NCBI GenBank assembly: GCA_025454715.1 | Contig: JALONY010000223.1 | Coordinates: forward strand, 1 to 5,624 | Length of the DNA: 5,624 nucleotides | Direction of reading: 5' to 3' | From: Anaerolineae bacterium | GTDB lineage: Bacteria > Chloroflexota > Anaerolineae > Aggregatilineales > Phototrophicaceae | Shown here: positions 5,261 to 5,624 of the stretch, in pieces | How the letters are laid out: every line of letters begins with the position of its first letter | Numbering within the stretch: position 1 is the first letter of the stretch | Position numbers and translations under genes: made by a program | Notes under the pieces: model-generated | Seen by the model: the letters and a program-made list of their open reading frames with translations, nothing else | The model's database searches: none | Told to the model about the DNA's origin: nothing

Positions 5261-5624
5261 GGCATAGGCGCGCACCACCTCGGACGGGCGGCGGTACTGG
5301 ATGGGGTGCGCCTCGGGCAGTTCCCATGTGTAGCCCGCCCCCGAGTCGTAGGGCAAGGCCAAGCGCACCTCGAAATGGACGTGTGGGGCGGGGCGCACGT
5401 CGCACGTCGGCAATCGCCCCCACGATGTCGCCTTGCACCACGCAATCGCCCACGCGCAGGAACGGCGCGGAGTCGGTCGGCATCAGGTGGCCGTACAGGC
5501 TGTACACGGTCGCGCCGTTGCCCAAGCGATGCTCGACCACCACCACCCCGCCATCGCGCCCCCAGCCGTTGGGTGAGCTGACCCACACCTTGCCCGTCCC
5601 GATGGCGCGCACCGGCTCGCCCAG
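5249..5624 (-). pseudogene. M23 (LytM-type) metallopeptidase, 3' part, frameshifted
   Basis: The gene enters from the right edge. Bases 5624-5400 encode LGEPVRAIGTGKVWVSS...GWG...VVVVEHRLGNGATVYSLYGHL...VGDCVVQGDIVGAIADVR, the core beta sheet of a peptidase M23 domain with the YGHL active-site strand. The HxxxD zinc motif would be upstream, outside the window. At 5394-5409 a 7-bp unit (CGCACGT) is tandemly duplicated. Past it, the M23 frame continues only in another phase: RPAPHVHFEVRLALPYDS, then WELPEAHPIQYRR up to TAA at 5251-5249. HVHFE is the family's HxH zinc/catalytic motif. The unshifted frame runs instead through unrelated sequence to TGA at 5210-5208 and lacks HxH. The family cleaves peptidoglycan peptides outside the cell, or is regulatory when degenerate. 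A genuine mutation and an assembly error cannot be separated here. Confidence 0.85.
5394..5409 (-). repeat. 7-bp tandem duplication causing the M23 frameshift
   Basis: The plus strand reads CGCACGT CGCACGT CG, about 2.3 copies with period 7. Removing one copy joins ...GAIADV to RPAPHVHFEV in one frame, so the duplication alone accounts for the break. Confidence 0.9.

Noticed and set aside
5394..5409. Programmed ribosomal frameshift in the M23 gene
   Set aside because: There is no slippery heptamer, stop codon or stimulator at the junction; a simple 7-bp duplication explains the shift completely.

Overview
The window is GC-rich and compact, and every supportable gene lies on the minus strand. 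It probably comes from a bacterium of the Chloroflexota (Anaerolineae-like). That assignment is an inference from three things: the four-cysteine form of CcmH, the cysteine-type CcmE, and a neighbouring CSLREA/beta-helix exported protein. No rRNA or other marker gene confirms it.

Reading in the direction of transcription (right to left): (1) 5624-5249 holds the 3' part of an M23 (LytM-type) peptidase gene, broken by a 7-bp tandem duplication just before its HxH zinc motif. (2) 5248-5140 is a short intergenic region with a perfect TGTGA-N6-TCACA palindrome (CRP type) and a TATAAT box. (3) 5139-1114 is a tight cytochrome c maturation (System I) operon: ccmE, ccmF, ccmH, ccmG and a small CcmI-like membrane/coiled-coil gene. 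Its genes overlap by 4 or 11 nt or are separated by 7 nt. (4) 1125-945 is a four-copy ~46-bp palindromic repeat whose last copy supplies the stop codon of the CcmI-like gene, followed at 909-858 by a long hairpin with a U-tract that should end the operon. (5) 800-1 is the 5' part of a secreted CSLREA-domain, beta-helix protein that runs off the left edge.

The operon products form the haem-handling and thiol-reducing half of System I. CcmE carries haem across the outer face of the membrane. CcmF, with all four family histidines, joins haem to apocytochrome. CcmG and CcmH keep the apocytochrome CXXCH thiols reduced and present them. ccmA, ccmB, ccmC and ccmD are not in the window.

The most notable points are a CcmE whose haem-binding His is replaced by Cys and whose Tyr is replaced by Phe, found together with CcmG and CcmH; a CRP-type operator in front of the operon; and three independent short tandem duplications (46 bp, 21 bp, 7 bp), one extending a coiled coil by exactly one heptad and one breaking a gene. 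I saw no complete new system such as a defence island, CRISPR array or mobile element.
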